DNA of 64,000 bases from Sulfitobacter sp. W027. Its GTDB lineage: Bacteria > Pseudomonadota > Alphaproteobacteria > Rhodobacterales > Rhodobacteraceae. Within the stretch, counting starts at the first letter, position 1. Each line of letters starts with the position of its first letter. Under the pieces are notes generated by a model that was given only the letters and a program-made list of their open reading frames with translations, searched no databases and was not told where the DNA came from. Shown here in pieces: positions 1 to 7,289 of the stretch. The translations under genes and the position numbers were made by a program. The stretch lies in NCBI RefSeq assembly GCF_025143985.1, contig NZ_CP083566.1:62001-126000 (forward strand), written 5' to 3'.

Positions 1-2
1 GC

Positions 3-239
3 AACAGCATCGATGAGGCGGTGCAGCAGGGCCATGCGATCTCCAGCGATCAGATGATCCTGTCTGAGATTGGCGTGGCATGCCCAATCACCGGCCCCGA
101 CGGGCGTGCCTTTGCGGCGGTGCAATGCTCGGTCTCGGCCCATACATGGACGCGTGAGCGGATCAGGGCGGAGATCTTGCCGCGGCTGCAAGACACTGCG
201 AATGCCATCTCGCCCTCGTCACAGGTACACAGACGTTAA
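3..239 (+). CDS. IclR-family transcriptional regulator, C-terminal fragment
   Basis: The frame is open from the left edge and ends at TAA 237-239, so only the last 78 or so codons are present. The translated part (GVACPITGPDG, then AAVQCSVSAHTWT, then a final helix EILPRLQDTANAIS) matches the end of the IclR effector-binding domain: a conserved strand carrying 'A-x-P-I-x-G-x-x-G', a strand with 'AAVQxS', and a terminal helix. IclR proteins have an N-terminal winged helix-turn-helix (outside this window) and a C-terminal small-molecule sensor, and usually control neighbouring catabolic genes, here probably to the left. The stop codon lies in a hairpin region shared with the convergent catalase gene. 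Family is fairly sure; ligand and targets are unknown. Confidence 0.7.
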   Translation, partial: NSIDEAVQQGHAISSDQMILSEIGVACPITGPDGRAFAAVQCSVSAHTWTRERIRAEILPRLQDTANAISPSSQVHRR

Positions 240-275
240 AAAGCCGGGGCTATGTGGCCCCGGCCAATGTTTTCT
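237..275. terminator. Bidirectional rho-independent terminator between the IclR fragment and katE
   Basis: A perfect 8-bp stem GCCGGGGC (243-250) / GCCCCGGC (257-264) encloses a 6-nt loop. On the left is a run of five A (238-242), which is a T-run when read leftward from katE. On the right is CAATGTTTTCTT for rightward transcription. The element sits between two convergent genes and overlaps the stop codon of the IclR gene, so it can end both transcripts; it is stronger in the leftward direction. Confidence 0.75.
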
Positions 276-2338
276 TATTCCCAGTTCAGCTTTTCTTCGC
301 GTTCCCAGAACCGCAGCTTGCGGCAGGACTTCAGAAAATCTCCGGCATTGTCGGCGGTGATCTCCGTGGTGCCCTCGTCCTTCTCAACACCGGCGGCTTT
401 GAGCAGCGGATCGGCGGCCTTTGTCCACGCGATGAACTTGTTATGCGCGAAAGCGTCCGAGACGAAATCCTGCGAGGGTTTGTTCTTGGCGATCTTGTCG
501 GCTTTCTCATCGCCAAAGACCAGTGCCACGGCATCAAACACAACCGACGGCCCACCGTCGATCTTTTCATCCCCCGCGCGGGTGCTGCCGTCCGACAGGG
601 TGACCCCTTGGATATGAGGCGTCACGATGGCCACCATCGCGCCCTCATCGGCACAGGCTTTCTCCAGCGCTTCGACCACAGAAGCATCGGCACCATCAGT
701 CAGATACAGACCCAATTTGCGCCCCGCAAATGTGTTTGGCGGGTTCTTCAGAATGCTCAGCGCATCAGAGGCAGGCAGATCGGTAATCGGCTTGCGCGCC
801 GGGATCGCAGGTTCGGGCATCTCGGTTACGCCAAGGCCTTCGGCCACTTGTTTGGCCAGGTCGTCATGCACATTCAATAAATGCGACAGCATGCGAAGAC
901 GAATGCGCTCCTCCTGACATTTGGACAGCTCGAACGTATAGGCCGCCGCGATATGCTGCTGTTCGATCTCGGTCTGGCTGATGTAGAACTGCCGGGCTTG
1001 GCTGTAGTGGTCGGCGAATGTCTCAGAGCGCACGCGCTGCTTGGTGCCGCTGACCTCTTCGGGGTAGCTTTTGAACCCAATCTCGGGGTTTTCACGCGGG
1101 CCGCCATCGTCGCTCCAACTGTTCGGCTCATAGTTCACCCGGCCCTTGGGATTGTGCATCGCCATATGGCCGTCTTGCTGAAAATGGTGGAACGGGCATT
1201 TCGGCGCGTTGATCGGAATATGGGTGAAGTTCGGCCCGCCGAGGCGTTTGATCTGCGTGTCGAGATACGAGAAGTTCCGCCCCTGCAGCAGCGGGTCGTT
1301 GGTGTGGTCGATCCCACGCACGATGTTCTGGGTGCAAAAGGCGACCTGCTCGGTCTCGGCAAAGAAGTTGTCCACGTTTGCATCCAGCGTCAGCGTGCCG
1401 ATGATGCGTACCGGCACCTGTTCCTCGGGGATCAGCTTGGTCGCGTCGAGGATGTCGAACTCAAAGTTATCGGCGAATTCATCGTCAAAGACCTGAATGC
1501 CCAGATCCCACTGCGGGAAATCGCCCGCGTCGATCGCATCCCACATGTCGCGGCGGTGGAAATCCGGGTCCGCGCCGTTGATCTTGAGCGCTTCGTTCCA
1601 GACCACCGATTGAACGCCCTGCTTTGGCTTCCAATGGAACTTAACGTAATGGGACTTTCCTTCAGCATTGACTAGCCGGAAGGTATGCACGCCAAAGCCT
1701 TCCATGAAACGGAAGGAACGCGGGATGGCCCGGTCGGACATTTGCCAAACCGTCATATGCATTGCCTCGGGTGAGAGCGAAATGAAATCCCAAAAGTTGT
1801 CATGCGCCGATTGCGCCTGTGGGAAGCCCCGGTCGGGGGCGGCTTTGACGGAGTGGACGAGATCGGGGAATTTGATTGCGTCCTGGATGAAGAACACAGG
1901 GATGTTGTTACCAACCAAATCCCAGTTGCCCTCTTTGGTGTAGAATTTGGTCGCAAAGCCACGCACGTCACGGGCCAGATCGAAGGACCCTTTGTTGCCC
2001 GCGACGGTCGAGAAACGGGTGAATGTCGGGGTCTTTTCGCCCACACGCTGGAAAATGTCAGCGGCAGAGAGTTCGGGGATCGCCTCGGTCAGCTCGAAAT
2101 GCCCATGCACCCCGTAGCCGCGCGCGTGAACGACACGCTCTGGAATGCGCTCATGGTCAAAGTGGAACATCTTCTCGCGAAAAATGTGATCTTCCATCAA
2201 GACCGGCCCGCGCGGACCTGCTTTGAGCGAGTTCTGATCATCCGCGATCGGACCGCCCTGCGCAGTCGTCATCGTCTTTTCGCGGTCCGTGGTTTGCTGG
2301 CGGGGTTCACCGCCTTTGCCAAGTTCTTTATCTGTCAT
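275..2338 (-). CDS. katE: Large-subunit (clade 2, HPII-type) haem catalase
   Basis: A 687-residue catalase that decomposes hydrogen peroxide to water and oxygen in the cytoplasm. Catalytic His71 lies in [11 protein letters not shown], the distal Asn in [17 protein letters not shown] (Asn144/145), and the proximal haem-ligand Tyr358 in RNFSYLDTQ. The length, well above the roughly 480-500 residues of small-subunit catalases, and the C-terminal part from about residue 530 ([20 protein letters not shown]...) show the extra DJ-1/PfpI-like flavodoxin domain typical of E. coli KatE. The start ATG has GTGGAGAAAGA just upstream. It lies 101 bp downstream of the glycosyltransferase gene on the same strand, so it may be read through from that operon or use its own promoter in the gap. 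HPII-type catalases are usually general-stress or stationary-phase enzymes. Confidence 0.95.
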   Translation of the reverse strand: MTDKELGKGGEPRQQTTDREKTMTTAQGGPIADDQNSLKAGPRGPVLMEDHIFREKMFHFDHERIPERVVHARGYGVHGHFELTEAIPELSAADIFQRVGEKTPTFTRFSTVAGNKGSFDLARDVRGFATKFYTKEGNWDLVGNNIPVFFIQDAIKFPDLVHSVKAAPDRGFPQAQSAHDNFWDFISLSPEAMHMTVWQMSDRAIPRSFRFMEGFGVHTFRLVNAEGKSHYVKFHWKPKQGVQSVVWNEALKINGADPDFHRRDMWDAIDAGDFPQWDLGIQVFDDEFADNFEFDILDATKLIPEEQVPVRIIGTLTLDANVDNFFAETEQVAFCTQNIVRGIDHTNDPLLQGRNFSYLDTQIKRLGGPNFTHIPINAPKCPFHHFQQDGHMAMHNPKGRVNYEPNSWSDDGGPRENPEIGFKSYPEEVSGTKQRVRSETFADHYSQARQFYISQTEIEQQHIAAAYTFELSKCQEERIRLRMLSHLLNVHDDLAKQVAEGLGVTEMPEPAIPARKPITDLPASDALSILKNPPNTFAGRKLGLYLTDGADASVVEALEKACADEGAMVAIVTPHIQGVTLSDGSTRAGDEKIDGGPSVVFDAVALVFGDEKADKIAKNKPSQDFVSDAFAHNKFIAWTKAADPLLKAAGVEKDEGTTEITADNAGDFLKSCRKLRFWEREEKLNWE

Positions 2339-2439
2339 GATCTTTCTCCACAGCGCCCCCGGAATATGGTCGGGAGGATTTGTTGCTAATACGTGGCTGG
2401 CCCGACTGGCCGCTCCAGAGGGGGTCGCAAATGCCCCAT

Positions 2440-3483
2440 CTATGAAAGTTCAACCGCCTCAAAGGCCGCGGGTTCCGTGGCATTCGTGACCGGAGCGCAA
2501 AACTGTTCGCCGGGCAGGGAACGGGCACGCGACGGATGCGGCTTAGGCATATAATCGCCCTTTGCACTCTGCAAAAACGCCGCGAGCGTGGTGATATGGA
2601 CCGACAGATCACGCACTGGCACGCGCTGAGAGGGCGGCACTTGCGCCGGCCAGCATCCCATCGCACCCTGCCGCTGTTGCTCAAGCAGATAAGCGGCATT
2701 CGGCAGGCAGTCGTCGGCCAGATAACCTGCACCGGCAAGCCTGATGCGCAGCGTATCTGCCATGCCGCCTTCGGCCCGCCCCACAAGGCGGCAGGAGGCT
2801 TCGACCCATATGTCATCCGCGTGGAGCACGCGTTTGCCCAGCTCCCTCAACGCGCGGATGATCTGGCGGTCTTCGCCGCAGGGGATCGGAGCAAAACCGC
2901 CGACGGCCTCATAGGCGTCGCGGGTGAAGCCAAGGCTGGCACCTGGAGCCCCGCCGTGGCTCCCGCGCAGCTCGGTGCAATTGGGGGCATGGCGGGCGTA
3001 GAACTCCAGCACCAAGTCTCGGTAGGCCATCTCTAGATCGTGGAAACTGGGGTCCAGCCCGGCGAGACAGACGGCTTCGACGGGGTTCAAGGTGACCCTA
3101 CCGCAGACCGCGTCGAAACCCTGCAGATGCTGGATGCTTCGCGCCACCCAATCGGGACTTACGCGGCAATCGGCATCGGTCGTCAGGATATGGCGCAGGT
3201 GGGGCATCTGCTCTAACGCCAAGGCGCAACCGTGCTGCCTGGCGGCACCGACCCCCACGCCCGGAGGGAAGGTAAGATTGAGCAGGGTCAGGTCAAACCC
3301 CTGCTGCGCCGCTGCCGCCTGCGCAAGTGCGGCAGTATCGTCGTCGGTGTTGTTCACCACAAGGATCACCCGCACCCGCTCGTTGCACTGAGGGGCCAAG
3401 GCCATCAGGCAGTCTTCGATCCTTTCTGCCTCATTCCGGGCGGGTATGATGATCGCGGTATCCTTGCAGCGCTCGAAACTCAT
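2440..3483 (-). CDS. Family 2 (GT-A) glycosyltransferase
   Basis: 347 residues. The N-terminus shows the GT2 nucleotide-sugar fold: the first strand and loop [18 protein letters not shown] (about 9-26), a second strand [10 protein letters not shown] (40-49), and the metal-binding DxD in [12 protein letters not shown] (Asp103 and Asp105). A later [17 protein letters not shown] followed by CGEDRQ resembles the acceptor/base region of GT2 enzymes. No convincing membrane segment is visible, so it is probably cytosolic or peripheral. Its start overlaps the stop of the methyltransferase gene by 4 bp, and it is the fourth gene of a tightly coupled set (acyl-CoA dehydrogenase-like, PIG-L deacetylase, methyltransferase, glycosyltransferase). 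The sugar donor and acceptor are unknown; neighbouring functions suggest a small glycosylated, N-deacetylated and methylated metabolite. Confidence 0.85.
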   Translation of the reverse strand: MSFERCKDTAIIIPARNEAERIEDCLMALAPQCNERVRVILVVNNTDDDTAALAQAAAAQQGFDLTLLNLTFPPGVGVGAARQHGCALALEQMPHLRHILTTDADCRVSPDWVARSIQHLQGFDAVCGRVTLNPVEAVCLAGLDPSFHDLEMAYRDLVLEFYARHAPNCTELRGSHGGAPGASLGFTRDAYEAVGGFAPIPCGEDRQIIRALRELGKRVLHADDIWVEASCRLVGRAEGGMADTLRIRLAGAGYLADDCLPNAAYLLEQQRQGAMGCWPAQVPPSQRVPVRDLSVHITTLAAFLQSAKGDYMPKPHPSRARSLPGEQFCAPVTNATEPAAFEAVELS

Positions 3484-4058
3484 TTGCTCCCCCCCGGCAT
3501 TGCGCGGTCGATGCGGTAGTCCTTGGTCTGGCTGACGCGGGTGAAATCATGGGTGGTGAGGGCCTTGGCAAACCCCTCCAACGCCTCCTCCCCCTGAAGC
3601 GGGTTTCCGGTGTCGCCGCGCCATGTCACGCAGATGATTTCGGCCCGCGACCAGCGGGTGGCGATGTCGGTAGCGAGGTGTTCAAGCCCGGCATGATTTA
3701 GGAAATAGAGCACTTCCGACAGGATCAGCAGATCGAAATCCCCCTCAGGCAGCGGACCGGGGTAGAAGCCTTGCACAAACCGAGCCTGTGGCACGGCCTC
3801 TCGGGCGGCGGTCAGAGCGGTGGCCACGGCGTCCATCCCGGTATAGCGCGCACAGATGTCGATCAGATGCCGCGCCAATTGGCCATTGCCACAGCCCAGC
3901 TCAAAGGCGGAGCGGTAGCCATCTTGCGAAAGCGCCGACCGAGTCGCTGCGAATTTGGCTTGTTCATAGGCGCTATGCTCAAACCTCCAAGGGTCGCTCG
4001 TGTCGGCATAGAGGCCCTGCAGATGATCCAACCCCACGCCCATCACGGCATCCTCCAA
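3480..4058 (-). CDS. NodS-like SAM-dependent methyltransferase
   Basis: 192 residues with the class I Rossmann methyltransferase core. Motif I is FELGCGNGQLARHL (about residues 53-66), the acidic end of strand 2 is YTGMDAV, and motif post-I/II is FDLLILSEVLYFL. The opening GLDHLQGLYADTSDPWRFEHSAYEQAKFAATRSAL is characteristic of the NodS-like family, whose best known member N-methylates the chitooligosaccharide backbone of rhizobial Nod factors after deacetylation. The gene overlaps the PIG-L deacetylase by 16 bp and the glycosyltransferase by 4 bp, so all three are probably translationally coupled. In other bacteria this deacetylase and methyltransferase can occur as one fused protein, which supports sequential action. 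The substrate is not known; N-methylation of a freshly deacetylated amino group is the natural inference. Confidence 0.85.
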   Translation of the reverse strand: MEDAVMGVGLDHLQGLYADTSDPWRFEHSAYEQAKFAATRSALSQDGYRSAFELGCGNGQLARHLIDICARYTGMDAVATALTAAREAVPQARFVQGFYPGPLPEGDFDLLILSEVLYFLNHAGLEHLATDIATRWSRAEIICVTWRGDTGNPLQGEEALEGFAKALTTHDFTRVSQTKDYRIDRAMPGGSK

Positions 4059-4741
4059 AAGAGCTCGTTTTCCTGCACGAAAAGATCGACCATGGCTTCG
4101 GGCAGAACAAAGCCGTTGGGATCATCCTGCACGATCTGTCCAAGCTGGCTGCGATGGGCCCGGATCGCATTGGTCTTGGCCTTTCGGTTGGGGGCCGTGT
4201 CGAGGGGGACGGGGTCGTATCGCGCGGTGTTATGTGCAAATTCCGGATCGTCGAAACGGCTCCAAACCGGGTAGCTGTGGAACTGTAAATCGGGGCGCTG
4301 TGTGCGTAAGACGGCAGCCAGTTGCGCGGCAGTTTGATGGTCGCAGTGTTTGTCTTCTCGGGCCGGAACGAAGACATGGCGCGCTTTCTGGCTGTCGATC
4401 GCCTTTGCCAGCGCCGCCAATACCTCCATCGCCGCGATCTCATGCAACCGGCTGTCGGGCAGGCCGAGCCATGTCAGGTCTTCCGCCGTGCCGCCCAAAA
4501 TTTGCAGGGCCGAAACCAGCTCCTTGCGGCGCTCTTTGGCCAGCCGGGCCGGGGGCCATACGCGGGACGCGGGGTGACTGGCGCTGCCGTCGGTGAGGCA
4601 GATCACATGGGCCCCCGCGCCTGCAAATGCCCGACTTAAAAGGCCGCCACAGGCGAGTGTTTCATCATCAGGATGGGGGGCGATTACCGCGATCTTCTCG
4701 CGGCCAGAAAGGGCTTGGGAAAGGGCCGCGTTCCCGTTCAT
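4043..4741 (-). CDS. PIG-L/LmbE-family N-deacetylase
   Basis: 232 residues. The zinc-binding signature APHPDDETLACGG gives His23, Asp25 and Asp26 near the N-terminus, and the third ligand is in REDKHCDHQTAAQL (His132 or His135). This family removes acetyl groups from N-acetylglucosamine-type substrates, including GlcNAc-PI in eukaryotes, MshB in mycothiol synthesis and BshB in bacillithiol synthesis. Length is normal. The start ATG overlaps the stop of the upstream acyl-CoA dehydrogenase-like gene by 4 bp, and the 3' end overlaps the NodS-like gene by 16 bp. The likely role is to free an amino group on an N-acetyl sugar before methylation. The exact substrate is unknown. Confidence 0.88.
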   Translation of the reverse strand: MNGNAALSQALSGREKIAVIAPHPDDETLACGGLLSRAFAGAGAHVICLTDGSASHPASRVWPPARLAKERRKELVSALQILGGTAEDLTWLGLPDSRLHEIAAMEVLAALAKAIDSQKARHVFVPAREDKHCDHQTAAQLAAVLRTQRPDLQFHSYPVWSRFDDPEFAHNTARYDPVPLDTAPNRKAKTNAIRAHRSQLGQIVQDDPNGFVLPEAMVDLFVQENELFWRMP

Positions 4742-5826
4742 TTGAAGACACCCCAGATCGTTTCTCCGCTTGAGAGCGCATGCCGGGCGGCGCGTTGCAA
4801 AAAAGCGTCCCGCGCCGCCTGGCGCAGATAGACCGACAGATCGCGCGCCATGCGCCCGGTCTCGGAGGCGGCGGTAAAGTGCCGCAGTCCAAGGCTTTGT
4901 TCGACCGCAGTGATCGTCTCAAGGGCAACCTCTTCGGTATAGATGCGTGCGGCGATGGAGGTGCTAACGATGGTTTCCGCTCCTGCATCGCCTGTACTGG
5001 CAAGCGCCGCGCGCTCGACCAAGGCCATGCCGGCCCAAACCCGCATCAAGACCTGCATGAGCCGGGCCAGTTGCGCCTCTGCGTCGAGGCGGTCCATGTC
5101 ACGCAAATCGGCTGCTGCCGCATCTATCAGCCCCGCCGCCGCCCCGGCCTGAAGTGCCGCGATCCGCCAGACGCCGCCGACAAAATGCGGCTCTTTCAAA
5201 TAGTCGCCGGGAGCGCCGATAAGGTTCTCATCTCTAAGAGGCAGGCCAGAGAAATCGAACTTGCCCGAAGCCGTGGCGCGCATTCCCAACATGTCCCATC
5301 GCGTCGCATCGCCGCGTTCGGGGTCGGTCACATCCATCAGCGCAAGCTGCACTTCGGGGCCGGAGTTCAACGAAATAACCGCATGGGTTACGGTGCCGAG
5401 ACCGGAGGCAAAGGCCTTTTCACCCTGCAACACACCAGCCTCGAACGTCGCAGGTGTACCGCCATCGGCCCCCCAAACCCCCAAAAGACCGCCCCGTCGG
5501 ATCACCTGCTCTGCGTGTCTGGCCTGTACCGGGCTGCCGTAAAGCCGGATCAGCCGGAGCGCGTTGACGTGACCTTCCCACAGGCGGCCAACACTAAGAT
5601 TGACAGCACCGATCCGCATCAGTGCGTGGGCCACGCGCAAGGGGGAGGTCGCACCATCCTCCAGCATCAGCCCGGCGTCGCGCAGTATGTCGATGGAGGT
5701 GTTGATTGGCCGCTCGCCACTCTCCTCGGCCCGCGCTGCCGTGTGCAGTTCTTGCCGGGCGGCATCCGTGAGGGTGGGGGTCTGTGAACTGGGCGGGAAA
5801 GGATCGAAACGCGGGGCACTGTTCAT
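4738..5826 (-). CDS. Acyl-CoA dehydrogenase-like flavoprotein
   Basis: 362 residues, somewhat shorter than typical acyl-CoA dehydrogenases (about 380-400). The middle beta-domain is visible: GVWGADGGTPATFEAGVLQGEKAFASGLGTV is split across the FAD/substrate-contacting strands, and WDMLGMRATASGKFDFSGL is the family motif after the middle domain. The C-terminal half is helical (AALQAGAAAGLIDAAAADLRDM and onward). It opens the tightly overlapping operon with PIG-L, NodS-like and glycosyltransferase genes. I cannot identify the catalytic base with confidence, so oxidation of an acyl-CoA is not assured; it could oxidise another substrate or be a flavin monooxygenase relative. A sigma-EcfG-like promoter lies about 115 bp upstream. 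Confidence 0.75.
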   Translation of the reverse strand: MNSAPRFDPFPPSSQTPTLTDAARQELHTAARAEESGERPINTSIDILRDAGLMLEDGATSPLRVAHALMRIGAVNLSVGRLWEGHVNALRLIRLYGSPVQARHAEQVIRRGGLLGVWGADGGTPATFEAGVLQGEKAFASGLGTVTHAVISLNSGPEVQLALMDVTDPERGDATRWDMLGMRATASGKFDFSGLPLRDENLIGAPGDYLKEPHFVGGVWRIAALQAGAAAGLIDAAAADLRDMDRLDAEAQLARLMQVLMRVWAGMALVERAALASTGDAGAETIVSTSIAARIYTEEVALETITAVEQSLGLRHFTAASETGRMARDLSVYLRQAARDAFLQRAARHALSSGETIWGVFK

Positions 5827-5938
5827 GACAGGATCCGACAGTCGGTCAGGATTGGAACCACCAGATCATGCGCCACGATTCACCCCCATTCATGATTGGG
5901 GCAGCGCGCGCAAACGGCAGCACTGCCCACGGGAGTGC

Positions 5939-5964
5939 AACCGTTCAACCGTTAAGTTGGTTCC
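5939..5964 (-). promoter_or_regulatory. Candidate general-stress (EcfG-type) promoter for the leftward katE-proximal operon
   Basis: Read leftward, GGAAC (complement of 5960-5964) is followed after 17 nt by GGTT (complement of 5939-5942). Alphaproteobacterial general-stress sigma factors recognise GGAAC, 16-17 nt, CGTT; this site has a perfect -35 and a 3/4 match at -10. It lies in the gap between the glutathione S-transferase gene and the acyl-CoA dehydrogenase-like gene, about 115 bp from the latter's start, and would place the catalase-linked operon under stress control. Tentative. Confidence 0.3.
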
Positions 5965-6006
5965 CGCCCGCGTTGCGGCTTCGCGAAAGGCGAGGGGAGC
6001 TTGGGG

Positions 6007-6636
6007 TCACCCTTCGGGTATTTCGCCCATCACCTTGGGCACATGGTAGCCCTTTTGCACCGCGTCGCGCGCGCGCAGACGTTGGTACCACGCCCGGACG
6101 TTGGGATAATCCGCAAGGTCGATCTGCTGCCATTCATAGCGTGAGACCCAAGGCCAGCAGGCCATATCGGCGATAGAATATTCGCCGCAGATGTACGCGC
6201 GCCCTTCAAGCCGTTTGTCGAGCACCGCGTAGAGGCGTTTGACCTCTGCCCCGAAGCGTTCTTCGGCATAGGCGGCTTTGCCGGGGTTGAAATGCAAGAA
6301 ATGATGCGCCTGCCCGGCCATGGGACCAAAGCCGCCCATTTGCCACATCAGCCATTGCATGACCTCGGCCCGCGCCACCTGACCTTCGGGCAGAAAGCGG
6401 CCATGTTTATCGGCGAGGTAGACCATGATTGCCCCGGATTCCATGAGGCTCACCCCAGTGTCATGGTCGACGATGGCGGGGATTTTGTTGTTGGGGCTGA
6501 TTTTGAGAAATCCCGCGCTGTGCTGCTCATCCTTGCCAATGTCGATGGCGTGCACGTTATAGTCGACCCCCAGCTCTTCGAGCAGGATCGAGACCTTGCG
6601 GCCGTTTGGGGTGGTCCATGTGTAAAGGTCGATCAT
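6007..6636 (-). CDS. Glutathione S-transferase, YfcG/Ure2-like
   Basis: 209 residues from the preferred ATG; a start 5 codons upstream is also open. The N-terminal thioredoxin-fold domain begins IDLYTWTTPNGRKVSILLEEL, the TPNGxKV motif of the nu/YfcG class, where Thr/Asn rather than Ser/Cys contact glutathione. The cis-Pro motif is NNKIPAIVDHD, followed by the GSH-contacting LMESGAIMVYLAD. The C-terminal helical domain contains YICGEYSIADMACWPWVSRY, the conserved N-capping box of GSTs. YfcG-type enzymes have disulfide-bond oxidoreductase activity toward GSSG-linked compounds, so a role in redox or peroxide defence fits the adjacent catalase operon. It is transcribed leftward on its own. The substrate is unknown. 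Confidence 0.9.
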   Translation of the reverse strand: MIDLYTWTTPNGRKVSILLEELGVDYNVHAIDIGKDEQHSAGFLKISPNNKIPAIVDHDTGVSLMESGAIMVYLADKHGRFLPEGQVARAEVMQWLMWQMGGFGPMAGQAHHFLHFNPGKAAYAEERFGAEVKRLYAVLDKRLEGRAYICGEYSIADMACWPWVSRYEWQQIDLADYPNVRAWYQRLRARDAVQKGYHVPKVMGEIPEG

Positions 6637-6714
6637 CGCATTTGGTCCCATTTAAGATGCGCGCGCATCAGTTTCTTGCAATGTTAAGCAGGCGCATCAG
6701 GTGGGTCAACGCAA

Positions 6715-6739
6715 GGAACCGCGATCAAGTCAGCCGGTT
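6715..6739 (+). promoter_or_regulatory. Candidate EcfG-like promoter for pncC-nadE
   Basis: GGAAC at 6715-6719 is followed after 16 nt by GGTT at 6736-6739, on the + strand and about 45 bp upstream of the preferred pncC start. It has the same imperfect -10 (GGTT preceded by C) as the leftward site at 5939-5964, and the two sites flank the GST gene. The pairing is suggestive but each site alone is weak evidence. Confidence 0.27.
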
Positions 6740-6751
6740 TATCTGCAAGAC

Positions 6752-6781
6752 GCAGTACAGGGGGATGCAGTACAGGGGGAT
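6752..6781 (+). repeat. Perfect 15-bp tandem duplication at the pncC ribosome-binding site
   Basis: The unit GCAGTACAGGGGGAT occurs at 6752-6766 and again, with no gap and no mismatch, at 6767-6781. Each copy carries an AGGGGG Shine-Dalgarno-like run and creates an ATG at its junction (6765 and 6780), both in frame with pncC. The second AGGGGG (6774-6779) is spaced 6 nt from ATG 6786, which makes that codon the best start. Because the unit is 15 bp, gain or loss of one copy keeps the frame. Confidence 0.9.
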
Positions 6782-6785
6782 GAAG

Positions 6786-7289
6786 ATGCGAAACAACGAT
6801 GCCCACTCGTCGCCGGAACTGGCCTGCCGCGCCAAATCGGTTATGCAAATGCTCTGTAAACGCGAGATGCATATCGCCACGGCGGAAAGCTGCACTGGCG
6901 GGCTCATCGCCGCCCAGTTGACGGACATCGAGGGCTGCTCGCATGCGTTTGAGCGCGGTTTTGTCACCTACACTGATCAATCGAAACATGAACTCTTGGG
7001 GGTCAATTGGCAGTTGCTAAACGACCATGGTGCAGTCTCTCGTCCCGTTGCACTTGCCATGGCCGAAGGCGCGATGGCACGATCAGGGGCACAGATCGCC
7101 GTCTCGACCACCGGTTTTGCCGGGCCGGGTGGCATTGAGGACGAAGAGGGGCTTGTGCATTTTGCGCTTGCGCGCGAGGGGTGTAACACGGTTCATCGGG
7201 CCGAGTCCTTTGGGGCCATTGGCCGCGATGCGATCCGGCAGCGATGCCTTGAAACGATATTGGATATGTTGGAGGAAACCCTGACGTGA
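6786..7289 (+). CDS. pncC: CinA C-terminal-type nicotinamide-nucleotide amidohydrolase (NMN deamidase)
   Basis: 167 residues, the usual length of stand-alone CinA-C proteins. The signature HIATAESCTGGLIAAQL (about 29-45) is followed by FVTYTDQSKHELLGV and the second conserved loop AVSTTGFAGPGG (about 106-117). This family hydrolyses nicotinamide mononucleotide to nicotinate mononucleotide and ammonia, recycling NMN into the deamido route of NAD synthesis. I chose ATG 6786 because AGGGGG lies 6 nt upstream; the open frame extends back to 6606 but that part has no family similarity. The stop overlaps the GTG start of nadE, so the NMN deamidase and the NAD synthetase are translationally coupled. 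Confidence 0.88.
   Translation: MRNNDAHSSPELACRAKSVMQMLCKREMHIATAESCTGGLIAAQLTDIEGCSHAFERGFVTYTDQSKHELLGVNWQLLNDHGAVSRPVALAMAEGAMARSGAQIAVSTTGFAGPGGIEDEEGLVHFALAREGCNTVHRAESFGAIGRDAIRQRCLETILDMLEETLT

Noticed and set aside
254..880. 208-codon rightward frame over katE
   Set aside because: It is antisense to a catalase gene with all catalytic residues, and has no family features; high GC content creates long chance frames on the opposite strand.
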